A DNA stretch of 64,000 bases, from NCBI GenBank assembly GCA_046290815.1, contig JBKBUF010000026.1, positions 4,242-68,241 on the forward strand. The letters are read 5' to 3'. The notes beneath the pieces are model-generated. The model did not search any database. It was not told where the DNA came from and worked only from the letters and a program-made list of their open reading frames with translations. Positions within the stretch are counted from its first letter, which is position 1. Every line of letters begins with the position of its first letter. The position numbers were made by a program, and so were the translations under genes. Positions 44,412-53,155 of this stretch are shown here, one piece after another. The DNA comes from JBKBUF01 sp046290815 (lineage in GTDB: Bacteria > Bacteroidota > Bacteroidia > Cytophagales > Cytophagaceae).

Positions 44412-45908
44412 TTAATATTTTACAATCTTCTCAGACCAGCTTCTTTCCCCCTGGAATATATTCAAATAATATACACCTGAAGGAAGATTCTCAATATTCA
44501 ATGTTGCTTCACCGGAGAACTCCTGTCCAAGTATTTTATCTCCTGAAATATTGTAAAGAATCATCTGCCCTTTATCTGAACTTTTTGAAGTCACCTTTAC
44601 CATTCCGTTTGAAGGATTAGGAGCAACAGAAATCATAGCGGAATTTGCACCTTTGCCCAACCCGGAAACTACATCTGAAAAGCATACTTTCAAAGAAGGA
44701 TGAATTCCTGCATCTGAATGATCACCTGAAGCGAAAATCATCTGACGATAATAAGCAGGATTTTTAACACTCAAATGAAATCCATGGTTTCCATGAGTAA
44801 GCATGTCTTTCACCAGGCTGGTCACATTAATATCTGTAAAGTTTTGTGTTCCGCTTGTAGTTGCAGGTAGTTCCACCTCATTAAGACTTGTAACTGAAGG
44901 TTTGGTATCGTATGTGACTGTGTATTCCTCCCAGGCAGATGTTACCCTTTTTATCAAAACTTCATTTGACCCGGACAATGTTGAATGATTGCCATCTCCT
45001 GAACCTGTTCCATGGTACAAAGCTAATGTTGCTTCAGTCACTGTACTACCGGAAGGAATAGCATCCAGATTAAAAGCTAATAAACCTTCTTTTCTTCCCT
45101 GACTCCCGTCATAGGTCCACTCCATTGCAGGAATATCTCTGTCATGTCCATAATTGGTTGTATTAGTAGGACCTTTTGAGGTAGTCTGACTGGTAATGTA
45201 CCATATTGTTGCGTCTTTACCTTTTACACCTGGTCTGTAAAATGCACAGTTGTCAGGAACAGTGAACGTTATTTCCAGTTTTGGATGAAGCTCAGGATTA
45301 CTGTGGTCACCAGATGCAAAGATCATTTTTCTGTAATAACTTTTAGTTTTTATTTCAAACATAAACCCATGACTACCTGAAAGATCATCAAGCATATCTT
45401 TCACAAGCTCTGTTACGTCTAAATCAGGAAAGTTCTGTGTAGAACTTGTGCTTGCAGGTATGGTAACTTCATTTTGAGAAGTAGTACTTGGTTTAGTATT
45501 CCAGGTAACAATATTTTCTTCCCAGGCAGAGGTTACTCTTCTGATAAGCACTTCGTTGCTACCGCTTAAGGTTGAATGACCATCATCCCCTGAGCCAGTT
45601 GCATGATACAAGGAAAGTTTAGCGGAAGAAATTACTGCATTTTGAGGAATGGAAGTCAGATCAAAATCCAAGAGCGATTGTTTCGTTCCTTCTGAACCGG
45701 AAAAAGTCCACTCCATAGCTGGAAGGTCAGTATCGTGTCCATAATTGGTAGTATTAGTTGGCCCTTTATCTGTAGACTGACTGGTAATATACCAGATTGT
45801 TGCATCTTTTCCTTCAACTCCGGGCCTCAGAGTAACAGTAACAGGCGTTTGTGCAAATGCAAAGCCGGAAATTGCAAATGAGGCAATTGATAGTAATAGT
45901 TTTTTCAT
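44412..45908 (-). CDS. T9SS type A sorting protein with tandem DNRLRE domains
   Basis: A 498-residue protein. Signal peptide 1-20. Two DNRLRE-type (CBM96-like) domains at about 25-215 and 222-410 are near copies of each other: each opens with RPGVxGKDATIWYITSQ and keeps GPTNTTNYGHD, LSGSNEVLIxRVTSAWEE and MIFASGDHS. A T9SS type A domain (425-498) has SVAPNPSNGMVKV and LPSGVYYLNIFQ. Likely a polysaccharide-binding surface protein. The high similarity of the copies points to a recent duplication. Confidence 0.92.
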   Translation of the reverse strand: MKKLLLSIASFAISGFAFAQTPVTVTLRPGVEGKDATIWYITSQSTDKGPTNTTNYGHDTDLPAMEWTFSGSEGTKQSLLDFDLTSIPQNAVISSAKLSLYHATGSGDDGHSTLSGSNEVLIRRVTSAWEENIVTWNTKPSTTSQNEVTIPASTSSTQNFPDLDVTELVKDMLDDLSGSHGFMFEIKTKSYYRKMIFASGDHSNPELHPKLEITFTVPDNCAFYRPGVKGKDATIWYITSQTTSKGPTNTTNYGHDRDIPAMEWTYDGSQGRKEGLLAFNLDAIPSGSTVTEATLALYHGTGSGDGNHSTLSGSNEVLIKRVTSAWEEYTVTYDTKPSVTSLNEVELPATTSGTQNFTDINVTSLVKDMLTHGNHGFHLSVKNPAYYRQMIFASGDHSDAGIHPSLKVCFSDVVSGLGKGANSAMISVAPNPSNGMVKVTSKSSDKGQMILYNISGDKILGQEFSGEATLNIENLPSGVYYLNIFQGERSWSEKIVKY

Positions 45909-46018
45909 GTAGTTTGTAAATATTTTATTTGGAGGCTGAAGATATAATATGATTCACTTTAAAATAAATTATCAGATAGGAATTTGATAACAGGATGCAA
46001 AAATGACCAAAATTGGCT

Positions 46019-46056
46019 ATTATTAGTCTGCCCGAATTGGGGGACAGACTAATAAT
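46019..46056 (-). terminator. 12-bp hairpin after the 46078 gene
   Basis: ATTATTAGTCTG (46019-46030) pairs exactly with CAGACTAATAAT (46045-46056), with an inner CCC/GGG pairing. It lies past the stop of the leftward membrane protein gene, but no clear T run follows. Confidence 0.5.
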
Positions 46057-46077
46057 TATTTCCATAATAAAAGCACT

Positions 46078-46485
46078 CTACCTGTATGCTAATTTTCCTC
46101 CGAAATAAGCCATTGGTAAATAGGCTACTGTCAAATCAAGAATCGTAAACCAAAGCGGCGAAGGCAACATAACCACATTTACACTTCCACCTGCAAGGAA
46201 TAAGACGCCTACTACCATGCCATAAGTTAATTTTCTGTTGGATGCAATTTTTGCAGCAAGAAATGCTCCGGCAAATGTCCCCAGAGCGTGAGCAAGAAAA
46301 GGAAAAATAAAATGTTTCGGTTGAAAAAGGTGCATGGTAGCTGCCAATCCTTCCATGGTGGTCACATCTGCACCTTCAGGAGGTGGAATAACGTGACCAC
46401 TTAACATGATAATGCCCATATTTACAATACTGCCAAAGATAAACCCGGCCAGAATGGCTAAAATGTTTTTCAAAATTGGTTTCAT
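46078..46485 (-). CDS. Small polytopic membrane protein
   Basis: A 135-residue protein with four predicted helices (ILAILAGFIFGSIVNMGIIM, FIFPFLAHALGTFAGAFLAA, MVVGVLFLAGGSVNVVML and the last near TILDLTVAYLPMAYFGGKLA). Gly/Ala-rich, typical of small Bacteroidota membrane proteins annotated as hypothetical. No catalytic motif. Downstream of another small membrane gene on the same strand, 45 nt away. Confidence 0.65.
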   Translation of the reverse strand: MKPILKNILAILAGFIFGSIVNMGIIMLSGHVIPPPEGADVTTMEGLAATMHLFQPKHFIFPFLAHALGTFAGAFLAAKIASNRKLTYGMVVGVLFLAGGSVNVVMLPSPLWFTILDLTVAYLPMAYFGGKLAYR

Positions 46486-46530
46486 GTGAGTAGAGTTAAG
46501 GTTTAATTTAAAGAATGCGTACTTAAAAAC

Positions 46531-46980
46531 TTATTTTAAATTCTTCACTTTATCTATAAGTACATGAAAATAATTATTGAAAAGGAATTGTAATATAATT
46601 CCTGCCAATAAAAGGGTAATATTTTCGGTGTATGTCAAATAGGTTATATCAATAGCGGTAGAAACTGAATGATTTACATCTGCAGCCTTATGTATAAACA
46701 ATAAAAATTCCTTAAGCAAAGGAAATATAATATAGATAGGAATAAATAAATACAATAAACTTTTAATCCACTTTAAAAATCTTTCAGGGATAAAAAGAAA
46801 AGTAACCAGATTTATAATTATGTACACCAATATAACCAATGCGAGGGGAGTTAAGATATCTCCTACATAAAAATAACCAATACTATGTAAGACAAAAAAA
46901 TTACCGGATAAAATTTTCAGCAGAATGAAACCACATTTAAAAAAATAGCTACTAAACAGCAAAACCACATTTGGAGGCAT
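46531..46980 (-). CDS. Small polytopic membrane protein
   Basis: A 149-residue, strongly hydrophobic protein with about four helices (VVLLFSSYFFKCGFILLKIL, LVILVYIIINLVTFLFI, LLYLFIPIYIIFPLLKEFLL, ITLLLAGIILQFLFNN). The layout resembles DUF2975-type proteins, but I cannot confirm it. It lies just after the hairpin ending the gene to its right. Confidence 0.55.
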   Translation of the reverse strand: MPPNVVLLFSSYFFKCGFILLKILSGNFFVLHSIGYFYVGDILTPLALVILVYIIINLVTFLFIPERFLKWIKSLLYLFIPIYIIFPLLKEFLLFIHKAADVNHSVSTAIDITYLTYTENITLLLAGIILQFLFNNYFHVLIDKVKNLK

Positions 46981-46988
46981 AAAAAAAT

Positions 46989-47028
46989 ATTTCTTAGCAG
47001 AATTAAAAATATAACTCTGCTAAGAAAT
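46989..47028 (-). terminator. Terminator of the SBBP-repeat gene
   Basis: ATTTCTTAGCAGA (46989-47001) pairs exactly with TCTGCTAAGAAAT (47016-47028), a 13-bp stem. On the minus strand it is followed by ATTTTTTT. It lies between the 47071 gene's stop and the 46980 gene's start. Confidence 0.75.
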
Positions 47029-47070
47029 CACAATAACCTTTAGTTACCCAAAAGTAAGCAGAGAAAAAAA

Positions 47071-48804
47071 CTAATACACCACAAACTTAAATTTCCCCTC
47101 CGAATGATCCTTACATTTAACCTTGAGAAAATAAATTCCTTGCTTATAGTTTTGAATATCTATGAAAGTTTGTTGATTATTTACTGCTCCAATAGAATAT
47201 AAAAGCTCCCCTGTGGAAGTCACTACCTGGAGACTTTCAATATCCTTTTCACCAGCGTCAATATTAATATAGGCATTTGCAGGATTTGGATAAAGGTTAA
47301 CTTTTAATGCATCGGAATTTCCGGAAGCTGACAAAGAAACAGAACCATTGTAAGAGGCAATGAAAGCCTGACCTGTATTGCCACCGCTAAGTGAAACATT
47401 AGCAACAGGATGTGGATCAAAATCTGCATTGCCATAAAAATCTCCGGTTACAAAAACAGAACCATTATTATCAGCAACAATACCAAAGCCATTATCAGCA
47501 GGCCCTGTCACTGAAGTAGAACCTATATCAAAGGCCCACCTGAATGTGCCATCGGTGGTATATTTTGCGACAAAGGCCTGGTTATTGGAAACACCTCTGG
47601 TTGCGGTTGCCTGTGAAGGATCAAAATCTGCGGGTCCCCAAAAACTTCCTGTTAAATATAAATCTGAACCGGCAACATCAATATCAAAACCATCTTCGTG
47701 AACAACACTGCTTCCTCCTATCTGGAAAGCCCAGACATAAGCTCCGTCTCCTGTATATTTTGCAACAAAAATATCTCTTGCATTCGAAGGTGCAGTAAGT
47801 TGTGCTACACCTCCATTCGGATCAAAATCAACTGTCTGTTCAAAGCCTCCTGTTATGTATGCATTACCAGAAGCATCTACATCCACGCCAAAAGAAAAAT
47901 CATGCTTTCCGGAACATCCCGCGCCAATTGCCCATATATAATTTCCTGCGGTGTCATACTTTGCAAGAAAAATATCAAGCAATCCATTTGACTGAACTTT
48001 ATTCTCCAGTGTGTTACTTGGATTAAAATCTACGTTACCTTCAAAATTACCTGTGAGATAAATTTCATTTCCCCGCACTACAAGATCCTGTCCCCCTTCC
48101 TCATAAGCAGTACTCATAGTTCCACCCATATTGAATGCCCATTTGAATTTCCCAGTTGCATCATATTTGGCAAGAAATATATCTCGTCCTCCGTTACTAA
48201 TCAGATTGAATACTGCAGATGAAGGATCAAAATCAACTGTTCCCCCGAAATAACCGGTAACGTAAATATTATCATCTTCGTCAGTAGCTAACCCGTGTAC
48301 AATATCCTTGCCGGTTCCACCAATAGGAATCACCCAAACAAATGTACCGTTAGCATCATATTTTGCCACATAGCCGTCTCGCCCTCCTGCACTGTTTATA
48401 AATGTACCTGTCTGAAATGTCTGATTCATATGCATGGTTCCGGTATAGTCACCTCCAACATAAATACTTCCGGTCTTATCAGTAGCAAGCGCAAAAGGAT
48501 AATCATTATCAGATCCTCCAAAGCTAATAGCCCACTTTAAGTTTCCTGATGTTGCATATTTTGACAGATACACATCTTTGAAACTGCCACTACCACTTAC
48601 AGACAAATTGGATGTGGCAGAAGAAGGATCAAAATCGGCGGTACCTCCGAAATAACCTGTAGTAATAAGATCACCGTTTATGTCGGATGTTATACGCATA
48701 CCCCTGTCACCTGTGGTAGATGCAATTTTAAATGCCCAATTGTATTGTTGTGCATGCAGACAGGTAACAATAATTGTAAAGAGAATTGTAAAGAGGTGTT
48801 TCAT
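47071..48804 (-). CDS. T9SS type A sorting protein with SBBP-like beta-propeller repeats
   Basis: A 577-residue protein. Signal peptide 1-18 (FTIIVTCLHAQ). About eight propeller repeats fill 25-480, each with a blade pattern of IYVTG(Y/D)FxGTxDFDPSxA and YDAxGxFxWAFxxGG, the SBBP-type repeat. T9SS type A domain at about 500-577 (NLYPNPANAYINID, GELLYSIGAVNNQQ, YKQGIYFLKVKC). Secreted to the surface; substrate unknown. Confidence 0.92.
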   Translation of the reverse strand: MKHLFTILFTIIVTCLHAQQYNWAFKIASTTGDRGMRITSDINGDLITTGYFGGTADFDPSSATSNLSVSGSGSFKDVYLSKYATSGNLKWAISFGGSDNDYPFALATDKTGSIYVGGDYTGTMHMNQTFQTGTFINSAGGRDGYVAKYDANGTFVWVIPIGGTGKDIVHGLATDEDDNIYVTGYFGGTVDFDPSSAVFNLISNGGRDIFLAKYDATGKFKWAFNMGGTMSTAYEEGGQDLVVRGNEIYLTGNFEGNVDFNPSNTLENKVQSNGLLDIFLAKYDTAGNYIWAIGAGCSGKHDFSFGVDVDASGNAYITGGFEQTVDFDPNGGVAQLTAPSNARDIFVAKYTGDGAYVWAFQIGGSSVVHEDGFDIDVAGSDLYLTGSFWGPADFDPSQATATRGVSNNQAFVAKYTTDGTFRWAFDIGSTSVTGPADNGFGIVADNNGSVFVTGDFYGNADFDPHPVANVSLSGGNTGQAFIASYNGSVSLSASGNSDALKVNLYPNPANAYINIDAGEKDIESLQVVTSTGELLYSIGAVNNQQTFIDIQNYKQGIYFLKVKCKDHSEGKFKFVVY

Positions 48805-48966
48805 AGTTAAAGATTTAGATTAAACTTTACTTAAAACAAGAAAATTGATTATACGCATCTGATTATTATTAGTTTAAATAAACTCGACCGGCCTGCCATA
48901 AAAGGCCTGAACATCCGTATATTGTCAAAAATTTCAATATTTTTATTTTTAACAGACCTATTAAGT

Positions 48967-50001
48967 ATGAAATCATTTTTAATTTCCCTTGTTACAGCTT
49001 TAGTTTTTCATAACATTCATGCACAGGATACTCAGAAAATATCAAAGCTGCTGGAAGAAAAAAAGAATGATTTTGCAGGACACGTTATTATGGTTATAAA
49101 AAAAGAAGATTCTTTATTATACAGATACCAGACAGGTCTGGCGCATATCGATACAAGAACAGGTGTAGCCTCTGCAAGCAAATGGATATCTTCAGCAGTA
49201 ATATTAAGTCTGGCTGACATAGGTCTTTTATCACTTGATGATTCTATAGGGAAATATTTACCATCCTTTAACAAATATAAAAAAGGCCATCCTACCATCA
49301 GACAATGTCTTAGCCATACCAGCGGCTTTCCTGCTTATGCCAATATTGATACAAAAAATTTAAACCTTTCCCAATTAATTGAAAAAGTTGCAAAGGAAGT
49401 TCCATTGAAGAACAAACCGGGGGAGGTATTTGAATATGGTGAGTTGTCATACAGAATAACAGGCAGAATTGCAGAAGTAGTAAGCGGTAAATCATGGGAA
49501 GAACTTTTTCAAAACAACATTGCTGCTCGTTGCGATATGAAAAACTCCACCTATTGCTGGGAGAAGCATATTCCAGCTATGGGTTCCGGAGTATGTACGA
49601 CGCCATCAGATTATTTAAATTTTATGCAGATGGTTATAAACAAAGGGATGTTTAACGGTCAAAGAGTATTGTCGGAAGCGGCGGTACATGAATTTTTTAT
49701 AAGCCAACTATCTTCCAATGTTCAAAAGAACCTGACAAATTCAGAACCCTTGATTAAAGAAGTAGCAAACAATAAACCCGTGAGTTACGGACTTGGAACA
49801 TGGATATATAATTACGATGAAGAAAAAATCTTCCAGAAAGAAATTTTTTGTCCCGGAGCAAGAGGTACATTTCCATTTATAGATGCCTGCAGGAAAATTT
49901 ATGGAATTATATTATGCAATACAGATGTCAGCAAAGTGATCCATACAGAGATTAACGCAATTCAAACGTTTAAGTCAACATTTTTGGAAAACTGCAACTA
50001 A
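48967..50001 (+). CDS. Secreted beta-lactamase-family serine hydrolase (class C/PBP fold)
   Basis: The ATG at 48967 gives 344 residues with a signal peptide ending FHNIHAQ; an upstream TTG frame adds residues without a signal. The SxxK motif is SASK (ASASKWISSAVI), the second motif region YGELSYRITGRIAEVV, and the third near CPGARGTFPFI is HxG/KTG-like but reads CPG. Class C/esterase-type members hydrolyse peptides, esters or beta-lactams; the odd third motif argues against a classical beta-lactamase. Probably a periplasmic or surface D-alanyl-type peptidase or esterase. Confidence 0.82.
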   Translation: MKSFLISLVTALVFHNIHAQDTQKISKLLEEKKNDFAGHVIMVIKKEDSLLYRYQTGLAHIDTRTGVASASKWISSAVILSLADIGLLSLDDSIGKYLPSFNKYKKGHPTIRQCLSHTSGFPAYANIDTKNLNLSQLIEKVAKEVPLKNKPGEVFEYGELSYRITGRIAEVVSGKSWEELFQNNIAARCDMKNSTYCWEKHIPAMGSGVCTTPSDYLNFMQMVINKGMFNGQRVLSEAAVHEFFISQLSSNVQKNLTNSEPLIKEVANNKPVSYGLGTWIYNYDEEKIFQKEIFCPGARGTFPFIDACRKIYGIILCNTDVSKVIHTEINAIQTFKSTFLENCN

Positions 50002-50066
50002 AGTATTAACTTATTTTATGTCCGGATATCATCCTTTATGTCTAATAGCATTCCAATGAAATTAAA

Positions 50067-50483
50067 ATGCGCAAAATCCTTCAAATAACATTTGGCATAT
50101 CATTATTTTTATTAACAGTAATACAAGAAAGCGTAAGTAAAGGACGTGAAGGAGTTTATTTAATCAAAGGCACAGCATATTCTATAAACAAAGAAGTATT
50201 AAGGAATGAGTCACTTTTTGTCAGATATGGTTCAAGATATGTAATCGTTATAACGGACGATGATGGAAAATTTGAAATTAAAATTCACTGGGCAAATGCA
50301 TGCAGTTCAGGTCGAAGTAAAGTCCAACAAAAAAAAGAAAACAAACAATTAAATCCGGAATTTATTAGCATATCTTTAAATGACCACGAGATTATATTGA
50401 AAAATAAGTGGCAAAAATATGCCAAAACAAACAATAAAACCCGGGAAAAAGACCTGGTCTTCAAAAACTATATAAACACCTAA
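50067..50483 (+). CDS. Secreted carboxypeptidase-regulatory-like hypothetical protein
   Basis: A 138-residue protein. N-terminal signal MRKILQITFGISLFLLTV..., then a short beta domain (YLIKGTAYSINKEVLRNESL, VIVITDDDGKFEIKI) similar to carboxypeptidase-regulatory-like folds. The C-terminal 50 residues are charged and Lys/Asn-rich. Followed by a terminator hairpin. Function unknown. Confidence 0.6.
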   Translation: MRKILQITFGISLFLLTVIQESVSKGREGVYLIKGTAYSINKEVLRNESLFVRYGSRYVIVITDDDGKFEIKIHWANACSSGRSKVQQKKENKQLNPEFISISLNDHEIILKNKWQKYAKTNNKTREKDLVFKNYINT

Positions 50484-50555
50484 AAGATATAGGATAATTA
50501 TGAAGAGAATTAGATAATATTACCATATGGTAATTCACTAATTGATCAAAAAATT

Positions 50556-50587
50556 AAGAGACTACCTCAATGGAAAGTCTCTTTTAA
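50556..50587 (+). terminator. Terminator of the 50067 gene
   Basis: AAGAGACT (50556-50563) pairs with AGTCTCTT (50576-50583) and is followed by TTTAAAG. A separate perfect palindrome, TACCATATGGTA, lies just upstream at 50521-50532. Confidence 0.55.
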
Positions 50588-50648
50588 AGTTTTATTGAAA
50601 GAGATCAAAACTTATTTAATTAATTCTTTCAAAACTTATACTCTTTCT

Positions 50649-51032
50649 TCAATATCTTCCGATTAACGGAAGGTACCTCTTTCTGTTTTCCCAAATTATC
50701 CAAAACATAATTGCCCAAATAATTACAACCATAGGAATACCTTCCGGTGCAACAAAGATGTGAGTCAGTAAAACACCTACCATTACAGGAAAAACAACCA
50801 GCATACCTAAGGCTCTTGTTTTTGGAAATAAAATAAATAAACCTCCCAATACTTCCGCAGATCCTATCAACGGCAACAACCAGGATATCTCCATTAATGC
50901 CTCGTTATCTCTTACAAGGCCTTCAGGTAAACCTTCAGGCACCGGCATATAATTGAAAAATTTATTTAAGCCTCCGTTGATCAAAAGAAGTCCGAATATT
51001 GCAGAAAGAATATTTAAAATTTTATTTTTCAT
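50649..51032 (-). CDS. DoxX-family membrane protein
   Basis: A 127-residue protein with four helices and the DoxX landmarks: an N-terminal GLLLINGGLNKFFNYMPVP segment, LLPLIGSAEVLGGLFILFPK and ALGMLVVFPVMVGVLLTH. DoxX-like proteins are small quinone-linked or stress membrane proteins. Last gene of an ArsR / SRPBCC-VOC / DoxX run (8-nt gap). Confidence 0.85.
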   Translation of the reverse strand: MKNKILNILSAIFGLLLINGGLNKFFNYMPVPEGLPEGLVRDNEALMEISWLLPLIGSAEVLGGLFILFPKTRALGMLVVFPVMVGVLLTHIFVAPEGIPMVVIIWAIMFWIIWENRKRYLPLIGRY

Positions 51033-51040
51033 ATGGAATA

Positions 51041-52003
51041 TTATTTAAGTTGGTAATGGATCATCCAGTTGATTCCGAATTTGTCTGTGAAGTTTCCATA
51101 ATAAGCTCCCCAGAACATTTCCTGAATGGGCATTTCTACTACACCACCTGCTGATAATTCTGTAAACAATCTATCTGCTTCTTCCCGGGAATCAGGCTCA
51201 AGATTGATGTGCATATTATTACCCTGGGTTAAAGTAAAACCCATTTCTCTTGGTGCATCCGTTCCCATGAGAATATGTCCCCCTAATAAAGGCAGTTCAA
51301 CATGTAACACCATATTTTTTACATTTTCCGGAACAGGGGGATGAGCAGGATCAGAAGCTATATCAGAAATACGACGTATACCATTTACAAACTCAGTACG
51401 AAAAACAGAACGATAAAACTTAAATGCCTCTTCCGTATTTCCGGCGAAGTTTACATAAGAAGAGACTCTGGCTTTGTTGTCCGGCTTGTTCTGTTTTCTT
51501 AAATAAAATTGTGCTGAAATATATTGATCAAGATTTTCCAGTCCTGCAGCAAATCCTTCTTTAAAGCCCATTTCTATGATCTTTTCCAGATCATCAAGGG
51601 AGTCAAACTGAAGGTTTGCGTTTACGATTGTGGTATCTTCTTCAGGTATAAAATTATTTTCCCATCTCACACGAGGTTTGGTATTATTTATTACAGCATT
51701 TTCATCACAAAAAGCATCTATTCCTGAGAAAGACTTTAGAGGCTTAATTTTTTCATAATTAAATAAGCACCAGTGAATGTCACCTTCAGGTCCCTTCATA
51801 TAATAATGCCAGCGACCACCTTCTGAAAAGTCTAAAGATTTTGTTATACATTTATAAGGTTTAGGAGCCCACCATTGGTCTAATATATCTGACTCAGTCC
51901 ATGCGGACCAAACAAGATCTAAGGGGGCATCGAAAGACCTTTCCACCTTTATTCTGTTGTTTTCTTTATCAACTGTAAAGTTGAATAATATTGCTTTATT
52001 CAT
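51041..52003 (-). CDS. SRPBCC (AHSA1)-VOC fusion protein
   Basis: A 320-residue two-domain protein. Residues 1-165 are an AHSA1/SRPBCC domain (VERSFDAPLDLVWSAWTES, WWAPKPYK, GGRWHYYMKGPEG, GFAAGLENL). Residues 180-320 are a PhnB-type VOC domain (SYVNFAGNTEEAFKFYRSVF, GHILMGTDAPREMG, WGAYYGNFTDKFGINWMI). The two are often separate genes behind an ArsR regulator; here they are one polypeptide. Its start overlaps the ArsR gene by 4 nt. Ligand unknown. Confidence 0.9.
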   Translation of the reverse strand: MNKAILFNFTVDKENNRIKVERSFDAPLDLVWSAWTESDILDQWWAPKPYKCITKSLDFSEGGRWHYYMKGPEGDIHWCLFNYEKIKPLKSFSGIDAFCDENAVINNTKPRVRWENNFIPEEDTTIVNANLQFDSLDDLEKIIEMGFKEGFAAGLENLDQYISAQFYLRKQNKPDNKARVSSYVNFAGNTEEAFKFYRSVFRTEFVNGIRRISDIASDPAHPPVPENVKNMVLHVELPLLGGHILMGTDAPREMGFTLTQGNNMHINLEPDSREEADRLFTELSAGGVVEMPIQEMFWGAYYGNFTDKFGINWMIHYQLK

Positions 52004-52326
52004 TTTCTGTTTTGTTTTAGTTTTTTCAATACATCATCAAGTTGATTAAAACGATTAGCCATAAGCTTTTTAAATTGCTCAAGCCATATTTCGATTTCTT
52101 TCATTTTATTAGGATTCAGATGGTAGTAAATCTCTCTCCCCTGCTGTTTCTGCGTTACAATTTCACATTCTGAAAGAATTTTCAAGTGTTTGGAAACGGC
52201 CTGTCTGCTGCTGTCAAAATGTTCAGCCATGGCATTTGGCGTCATTGCTCCAACAGTTAGGAGCAAAATTATAGCTCTCCTTGTAGGATCAGCAATAGCC
52301 TGAAAAACATCTCTTCTGGATTCCAT
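52000..52326 (-). CDS. ArsR-family winged-helix regulator
   Basis: A 108-residue protein: FQAIADPTRRAIILLL, MTPNAMAEHFDSSRQAVSKH (the helix-turn-helix), then CEIVTQKQQGREIYYHL. Typical of the SRPBCC-linked ArsR group (DNA-binding, non-metal). It overlaps the fusion protein by 4 nt and probably regulates this operon. The gap before the 52461 gene holds a terminator and no gene. Confidence 0.92.
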   Translation of the reverse strand: MESRRDVFQAIADPTRRAIILLLTVGAMTPNAMAEHFDSSRQAVSKHLKILSECEIVTQKQQGREIYYHLNPNKMKEIEIWLEQFKKLMANRFNQLDDVLKKLKQNRK

Positions 52327-52399
52327 AAATTAAAATGCTACCAAGTAGTTGCAAATATATGCGCAAACATTTAGTTGCGCAAGTTTTTTACACAAAAAA

Positions 52400-52432
52400 A
52401 TAGGGTAAAGAAAAAATTTATCTTTACCCTAT
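52400..52432 (-). terminator. Terminator of the SRPBCC lipoprotein gene
   Basis: ATAGGGTAAAGA (52400-52411) pairs with TCTTTACCCTAT (52421-52432); on the minus strand a T run follows (TTTTTTT). It lies about 28 nt past the stop of the leftward gene. Confidence 0.8.
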
Positions 52433-52460
52433 AATTAAGTTCAATATTTCAAAATCCGAC

Positions 52461-53096
52461 TTATCTGCCCTCCATATAATTTTCAATTACAGTTCCTCCG
52501 AACATTTTAATAAGACGTTGTGCAATATCATCAAGTGCCTTTTTATATCCATCTTTATTATAGTTAAGCATCTCCTCATTTTCACAATTAAAATGAAATT
52601 GCCAGGTAAAAACTGTTCCTTCTGGCTGCGGTTGAACAGTCATTAATGAAAGAGACTGCAACATACCAAAAGGATTGTCATCCGGATCTACTGATGCCCA
52701 ACCTTTATTTTTCTCATACCATTTCATATTGCTATGATGGACAACTCCTTCCTTTTCTCCTTCCATAGGTTTGAAATAACAAGTATAACCATTGCAATTT
52801 CCTTTATCATCGAACTCTGCCTCAACCTTGCTTAGTCCTTCACTATATTCAGGCATCTTTCTTGGATCTCCAACTATTGCCCATACTTCCTGAACATTTG
52901 CATATAATTTTAATTTCAAGCAATTTCTAAGGGGACTTTTTACCCAAATGTCTGCCGTGGGAAGACCTGAACTTCCTACTACTTTTTGTTCCATGTTAAA
53001 TTTTGATTTAAGTTTTTGATTATTTTCATTGTTGCAACTACTGCAAGCGACTGATAGAGAAAGCATTGCTCCTGCTAAAACTGTGATTTTGTTCAT
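52461..53096 (-). CDS. SRPBCC-family lipoprotein
   Basis: A 211-residue protein. N-terminal MNKITVLAGAMLSLSVACSS with a probable lipobox (SVAC). A START/SRPBCC-like fold from about 60 to 205 (LKLYANVQEVWAIVGDPRKMPEY, GYTCYFKPMEGEKEGVVHHS, TVFTWQFHFNCENEE). Downstream of the WYL regulator gene on the same strand (59-nt gap), so possibly its target. Alternative start: MEQKVVGSSGLPTADIW at residue 35 would make it cytosolic. Confidence 0.75.
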   Translation of the reverse strand: MNKITVLAGAMLSLSVACSSCNNENNQKLKSKFNMEQKVVGSSGLPTADIWVKSPLRNCLKLKLYANVQEVWAIVGDPRKMPEYSEGLSKVEAEFDDKGNCNGYTCYFKPMEGEKEGVVHHSNMKWYEKNKGWASVDPDDNPFGMLQSLSLMTVQPQPEGTVFTWQFHFNCENEEMLNYNKDGYKKALDDIAQRLIKMFGGTVIENYMEGR

Positions 53097-53155
53097 AAAG
53101 TCTTACATTTTCAGCAAATGTAAAACACAGTAGTGTCAAGGGTATGTCAGCAGGG

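Noticed and set aside
48967..50001. Antibiotic-resistance beta-lactamase
   Set aside because: The SxxK motif is present but the third motif is odd, and many class C-fold proteins are esterases or peptidases; resistance is unsupported.
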